DNA from: CAIXMG01 sp964628065
Lineage (GTDB): Bacteria > Patescibacteriota > Minisyncoccia > Phycocordibacterales > UBA1006
Reading direction: 5' to 3'
DNA: 22,919 nt
Assembly: GCA_964628065.1 (NCBI GenBank)
Contig: CAZVLM010000012.1
Location: forward strand, 1-22,919
Made by a program: the position numbers and the translations under genes. Positions 20,263-22,919 of this stretch are shown one piece after another. The notes under the pieces were generated by a model that was not told the DNA's origin, ran no database searches, and worked only from the letters and a program-made list of their open reading frames with translations. Position 1 is the first letter of the stretch. Every line of letters starts with the position of its first letter.

Positions 20263-21590
20263 AAGCATCACTCACAATACTTGTCATTCTTATAATTATT
20301 TCAAATCCATTCTTTGCAATCGCTGCAGAGCCTGCTTCTGATATCCAAAAAAGCATTGAGGCAAAAACAGCCGAAATTCAAGCGCTTCAAAATGAAATTA
20401 ATAAGTATCAAGCCCAAGTAGATGCCGTGTCAGCCGAAGCTAATTCACTCCAGTCAACACTGAAAGTGATTGGAACCAATCAGAAAAAACTTCAAACTAA
20501 TCTTACGTTAACTGGAAAAAACGTTGAAAAGACGGCTCTTACTATCCAACAAAACCAAAAAGAAATTGGGGAACTCGGGCAAGGAATTGTAAAAAATACC
20601 GTAGCGTTGAAAGAAACCATTCGCGCTCTAAATAATTCTGATCAAAGTTCATTGATTGAACTCCTTGCATCAGGCAAGACGGTATCAGAGTTCATGCGTG
20701 AGGTTGATGAAATACTTCTCGTTCAATCTGAAATTAAGGACCATGTATCTACGATGCGGGTTGAAAAAACTTCCTTAGAAATTTCTCAAAAAAGTTTGGC
20801 TGATAAAAAAGCTGAACTAGAAAAATTAACCGCACAGCTTGCTGATCAGAAACAGCTTATTGATATTCAAGCAAAAGAAAAAAGCGACCTTCTGGCACGA
20901 ACAAAAAATGAAGAAGCTATTTATCGTGCAGAAGTAGAAGCTCGAAAGAAACAGGTTGAAGCGTTGAATGCAGAAATCTTTGAATACGAATCAAAATTAA
21001 AGTTTACATTGGATAGCGGAAGTTTGCCAGGACAAGGAGCACTTGGGTGGCCTCTTGCAGATGTGGTGATCACACAGCGATTCGGTAAAACAGTAGATGC
21101 GCGACGATTATATGTTTCTGGTTCTCACAGTGGTGTCGATTTTCGTGCAGCTGTTGGAACGGCGGTCTATGCGGTTGCAGATGGTACCGTAGAAGGTACC
21201 GGTGATACCGACAAAACATGTTATAAGGCGTCGTTTGGTAAATGGGTTTTCATACGACATAATAATGGCCTTGCGACCGCATATGGTCACTTGTCTATTA
21301 TTAAGGCTACCTCAGGTCAGGTCGTTAAAAAAGGTGACTTAATCGGCTACAGTGGCTCCACAGGACATGTTACAGGACCTCATCTGCACCTTACGGTTTA
21401 CGCTTCAAATGGTGTAAATGGGGAAGAGGGAGCACGAGTTGCAGAACGTCCTAGTACTAACTCTGCGTGTAAAGGAAGAGTTTATACCATGCCTATTGCG
21501 CCGACATCTGCTTATCTTGATCCGCTCGTATATCTACCAAAAGCGAAATCAAATCAGTTCAAGAGTGGTGCAAGCAGTACTAGTGAATAA
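20247..21590 (+). CDS. EnvC-like murein hydrolase (signal peptide, coiled coil, M23 LytM domain)
   Basis: The 447-residue protein has an N-terminal signal (basic P-K-N-L-K, then I-L-V-I-L-I-I-I-S-N-P-F-F-A-I-A-A), followed by a long coiled coil (about residues 30-250; A-K-T-A-E-I-Q-A-L-Q-N-E-I and similar heptads) and a C-terminal M23 domain. The zinc ligands are H-S-G-V-D (about 294-298) and H-L-H-L (about 379-382), with the catalytic Y-G-H-L-S (about 349-353). All are present, unlike in degenerate EnvC, so it may cleave peptidoglycan itself rather than only activate amidases. Coiled coil plus M23 is the EnvC/NlpD plan linked to daughter-cell separation. It overlaps gltX by 16 bases, hence shares its transcript. 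Confidence 0.94.
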   Translation: MPKNLKASLTILVILIIISNPFFAIAAEPASDIQKSIEAKTAEIQALQNEINKYQAQVDAVSAEANSLQSTLKVIGTNQKKLQTNLTLTGKNVEKTALTIQQNQKEIGELGQGIVKNTVALKETIRALNNSDQSSLIELLASGKTVSEFMREVDEILLVQSEIKDHVSTMRVEKTSLEISQKSLADKKAELEKLTAQLADQKQLIDIQAKEKSDLLARTKNEEAIYRAEVEARKKQVEALNAEIFEYESKLKFTLDSGSLPGQGALGWPLADVVITQRFGKTVDARRLYVSGSHSGVDFRAAVGTAVYAVADGTVEGTGDTDKTCYKASFGKWVFIRHNNGLATAYGHLSIIKATSGQVVKKGDLIGYSGSTGHVTGPHLHLTVYASNGVNGEEGARVAERPSTNSACKGRVYTMPIAPTSAYLDPLVYLPKAKSNQFKSGASSTSE

Positions 21591-21613
21591 ATTTTTATTA
21601 AAGAATAAAAATT
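21590..21613 (+). other. AT-rich perfect hairpin after the M23 gene
   Basis: AATTTTTATT/AATAAAAATT, a perfect 10-bp stem with loop AAAG. There is no T-run after it on the + strand, so it is a weak terminator at best; it may instead stabilise the 3' end. Confidence 0.5.
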
Positions 21614-21698
21614 ACTAGATCTTGATTAAAATGGCAATATGTGCTATATTAAAGTTATTATAAAATTACTAGAAACTAAGTAATAATTACGCTAGAAT
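21608..21698 (+). repeat. AAAATTACTAGA repeats (candidate operators) before the HicB-like gene
   Basis: Exact 12-base copies lie at 21608-21619 and 21662-21673, and a looser third copy (AATTAC-GC-TAGA) at 21687-21697 overlaps the -10 TAGAAT (21693-21698) of the next gene. Placement in front of a toxin-antitoxin-like operon suggests repressor sites. Confidence 0.5.
21693..21698 (+). promoter_or_regulatory. -10 element for the HicB-like/HicA-like pair
   Basis: TAGAAT six bases before the ATG at 21705, overlapping the third CTAGA-type repeat. Confidence 0.5.
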
Positions 21699-21704
21699 AT
21701 ATTT

Positions 21705-22079
21705 ATGAATAACTTACTAAAAGGTTCTACTAAGAAAAGAGTTGTTATCGAAAAAACACAGCTTCCTTTTTCATCGGTTTCAATTTCTTACAAGACAAAG
21801 ACTGGTCTCTGGCGCGGATTTGTGCTTCCATACGATGTAACTTACGAATCAACTAGTCAACAAAAAGTAATGGAGGTTTTGAAAGAGATGGTTGAGGTAT
21901 ATGAAGAAGGCTTAGAATTGTATGGACATCCAGATCACCTTAAAAATGTTTTAATATCTTCTCAAGAAGATATGGAGAAGTGGAATGAAATTTCTCAAGA
22001 GGTGACTAGAAATCTATTGGCTAATAATCCTGTCATTAAGACTGCTCATTACTATGCAGAGGCTAAATTACCCGCTTAA
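21705..22079 (+). CDS. Divergent HicB-like putative antitoxin
   Basis: The 124-residue protein is recognised only by shape. S-V-S-I-S-Y-K-T-K-T-G-L-W-R-G-F-V-L-P (residues 24-42) resembles the first two HicB strands ('...dG.w.a.vPdlpg'), Y-E-S-T-S-Q-Q-K-V-M-E-V-L-K-E-M-V-E (about 46-63) the following 'T.eEal.n..Ea' helix, and V-Y-E-E-G-L-E-L-Y-G (64-73) its end. A charged helical C-terminus (about 85-110) has no obvious DNA-binding motif. The gene overlaps the next by 26 bases, as antitoxin-toxin pairs often do, and is preceded by short direct repeats. HicB-like identity is inferred; an unrelated small-protein family remains possible. Confidence 0.6.
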   Translation: MNNLLKGSTKKRVVIEKTQLPFSSVSISYKTKTGLWRGFVLPYDVTYESTSQQKVMEVLKEMVEVYEEGLELYGHPDHLKNVLISSQEDMEKWNEISQEVTRNLLANNPVIKTAHYYAEAKLPA

Positions 22080-22332
22080 TAAATATATTAAAGCTGCAGA
22101 AAAAATAGCTTTAGCAAACGGCTTTTCACGCATAGAAATAGTTCAAAAAAGAGGGAGCGTTGTAAGGTTTGATGTATTTCAACCAAACGAATCAAAGCCT
22201 TGTAATATGTGGACCGTTCACACTGAGCATAATAAAAAAAGAAATATTATATCCAAAGATGATTATAGAAAAATGAGTGTTTATCTTAAATCATCAATGG
22301 AGCAGGTTATAGAAACATTAGAGTCTCTATAA
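22054..22332 (+). CDS. Divergent HicA-like putative toxin (catalytic His replaced)
   Basis: The 92-residue product has HicA-like order: helix N-K-Y-I-K-A-A-E-K-I-A-L-A-N-G-F (about residues 9-24), strand I-V-Q-K-R-G-S-V-V-R-F-D-V-F (about 29-42) in the place of HicA's 'vRqkGSHhiy', strand M-W-T-V-H-T-E-H (about 53-60) in the place of 'vtVP.H', then helices to the end. At the catalytic position GSH reads GSV, so classical HicA activity is not expected unless His56 or His59 takes over. It starts inside the HicB-like gene (26-base overlap), supporting coupled expression. It could be a novel toxin fold, an inactive regulator, or an unrelated small protein. Confidence 0.55.
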   Translation: MQRLNYPLNKYIKAAEKIALANGFSRIEIVQKRGSVVRFDVFQPNESKPCNMWTVHTEHNKKRNIISKDDYRKMSVYLKSSMEQVIETLESL

Positions 22333-22375
22333 TAAAGCAGATAACCAAGTACATCTCGACGTATTTTTGTACATT

Positions 22376-22384
22376 TGTTATAAT
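22376..22384 (+). promoter_or_regulatory. Extended -10 for the candidate structured RNA
   Basis: TGT TATAAT with a weak -35 (TCGACG, about 17 bases upstream). The predicted start near 22391 coincides with the 5' base of a closing stem. Confidence 0.55.
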
Positions 22385-22475
22385 TTATGATAAGTAGGGA
22401 GACTTAGTAATTCCTTACCCAGTCTATGTATATAAGTTGCGGGCATAAATGAAACGGATGAAAGCTCCGTAAATA

Positions 22476-22544
22476 ATGAGCGAGTTAGTCATCGGATTGT
22501 TGTTGTTCTACTTGATCCTTAGAGAATCTAATAGGGCTATATAG
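22476..22544 (+). CDS. Possible 22-residue transmembrane peptide
   Basis: ATG to TAG encodes a peptide with core L-V-I-G-L-L-L-F-Y-L-I-L followed by a polar tail R-E-S-N-R-A-I, the layout of single-helix membrane peptides such as type I toxins. A seven-codon ORF (22449-22472) ends four bases before it. No Shine-Dalgarno sequence is present and TTG repeats bias this frame toward leucine, so it may be chance. Confidence 0.25.
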   Translation: MSELVIGLLLFYLILRESNRAI

Positions 22545-22549
22545 CAAAT

Positions 22550-22580
22550 ACATAAAACACCCGACTCAGGTGTTTTATGT
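22550..22580 (+). terminator. Terminator-like hairpin of the candidate RNA
   Basis: Perfect 12-bp stem ACATAAAACACC/GGTGTTTTATGT with a seven-base loop. The 3' T-run is internal (GTTTTATGTT), so efficiency is uncertain. Confidence 0.5.
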
Positions 22581-22653
22581 TAAGGGAAGCCCTGTAGTAG
22601 ATTAATAGTCGTAAAAGATATATTGTGCGACATTGTCCTATTATCCCCTTATA

Positions 22654-22919
22654 TTACTTATTTAGATTGGCGCAGGCGTTAAATGCGCGGATCTGGTTGT
22701 TATACTTCTCTGCTAATGCGTTCATACGTGCTACGGTGTCATTGTACGTTGCTACGAGCGTATCGTAATCACCCGTTCCTGCTGAAATCTGATTTCCAAT
22801 TAAGGTCACTTGTTTACTTAAATCAGCCACAACGGTTTTTAATGAGCTATCAATGGTCGGACAGCTTTTTCGAGGCTTACCAAAGTGTTGTGTAATAAAT
22901 ACCACCTCTCTACCTTGGT
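22654..22919 (-). CDS. C-terminal part of an unrecognised protein (5' end beyond the window)
   Basis: The frame is open from the right window edge to a TAA at 22654, giving the last 87 or so residues. Segments such as V-V-F-I-T-Q-H-F-G-K-P-R-K-S and a C-terminal helix with repeated Y-N (T-Y-N-D-T-V-A-R-M-N-A-L-A-E-K-Y-N-N-Q-I, ending F-N-A-C-A-N-L-N-K) are visible. The spaced Tyr-Asn pattern ending in Phe-Asn-Ala-Cys recalls C-terminal helices of secreted CPR proteins, but no family is claimed. An internal GTG at 22905 is an unlikely start because the frame continues upstream of it to the edge. Confidence 0.6.
   Translation of the reverse strand, partial: QGREVVFITQHFGKPRKSCPTIDSSLKTVVADLSKQVTLIGNQISAGTGDYDTLVATYNDTVARMNALAEKYNNQIRAFNACANLNK

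Larger units (their letters stand above)
22391..22608 (+). ncRNA. Candidate structured RNA (unclassified) or short-peptide transcript
   Basis: The 321 bases between 22333 and 22653 hold no ORF over 30 codons but much structure. A closing stem TAAGTAG (22391-22397)/CTACTTG (22508-22514) encloses AGACT/AGTCT and ACGGA/TCCGT hairpins. A second domain pairs AATCTA (22525-22530) with TAGATT (22598-22603), AGGGCT (22533-22538) with AGCCCT (22588-22593), and a perfect 12-bp hairpin ACATAAAACACC/GGTGTTTTATGT (22550-22580) that resembles a terminator. The consensus cores of tmRNA, RNase P RNA, SRP RNA and T-box leaders were not seen. A 22-codon hydrophobic ORF inside (22476-22544) is an alternative explanation. 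Confidence 0.42.

Noticed and set aside
22391..22608. tmRNA, RNase P RNA, SRP RNA or T-box as the identity of the structured stretch
   Set aside because: None of the conserved cores (tRNA-like end and tag ORF, GAGGAAAGTCC-type core, SRP Alu/GGAAGG loop, T-box motif) is present.
1..22919. CRISPR array, insertion sequence, integrase or prophage
   Set aside because: No regularly spaced repeats, no transposase or integrase motifs and no terminal inverted repeats with target duplications were seen.
1..22919. UGA recoded as glycine (Gracilibacteria/SR1 code)
   Set aside because: TGA serves as a normal stop, for example in ATGA overlaps of scpA-scpB, and conserved proteins need no in-frame TGA.

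Overview
The window looks like a compact chromosome segment of a Candidate Phyla Radiation bacterium, most likely Paceibacterota (Parcubacteria). This is inferred from gene content and style: short intergenic gaps, small single-domain enzymes, an archaeal-type aspartyl-tRNA synthetase, a cell-wall synthesis set scattered among hypotheticals, and almost no Shine-Dalgarno sequences. TGA acts as an ordinary stop, for example in the ATGA overlaps, so the UGA-recoded lineages (Gracilibacteria, SR1) are unlikely.

Layout. Positions 1-3122 hold a leftward cluster: a DedA-type membrane protein cut by the window edge, a stand-alone NIF3/YqfO-type domain, a pentapeptide-repeat protein, a P-loop kinase-like protein, an S51 peptidase and a GNAT acetyltransferase. 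A tRNA-Gln(CUG) lies at 3161-3231. Positions 3344-7937 run rightward: rlmB, a coiled-coil protein, trpS, a methyltransferase and an ABC exporter. After a leftward hypothetical (8007-8354) comes a T-box riboswitch (about 8456-8628) controlling aspS. scpA-scpB (condensin partners) and mraY-ftsW (lipid II synthesis and division-site glycosyltransferase) follow. A leftward 374-residue hypothetical then separates these from a histidine phosphatase and murG. A HicB-HicA toxin-antitoxin pair (16851-17366) and two leftward membrane-anchored unknowns come next, then gltX overlapping an EnvC-like M23 peptidoglycan hydrolase. The right end has a divergent HicB-like/HicA-like pair (21705-22332), a structured non-coding stretch with its own promoter and terminator-like hairpin, and the C-terminus of a leftward unknown gene.

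How the parts work together. MraY, MurG, FtsW and the M23 protein cover lipid II synthesis, polymerisation and wall cleavage. ScpA/ScpB serve chromosome segregation. TrpRS, AspRS, GluRS, tRNA-Gln and RlmB serve translation.

The main discoveries are: (1) a miniature T-box with an ultrashort stem I and a very long antiterminator arm; (2) a pervasive leaderless arrangement in which an extended -10 element (TGnTATAAT-like) ends 6-11 bases before the start codon of a dozen or more genes; (3) a sharp split in arginine codon use (by eye, 21 of 25 CGA in aspS against 1 of 25 in the 374-residue hypothetical); (4) a HicA-like protein lacking the catalytic histidine, preceded by candidate operator repeats; and (5) a candidate structured RNA at 22391-22608. 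All of this was read by eye; no database search or folding program was run.
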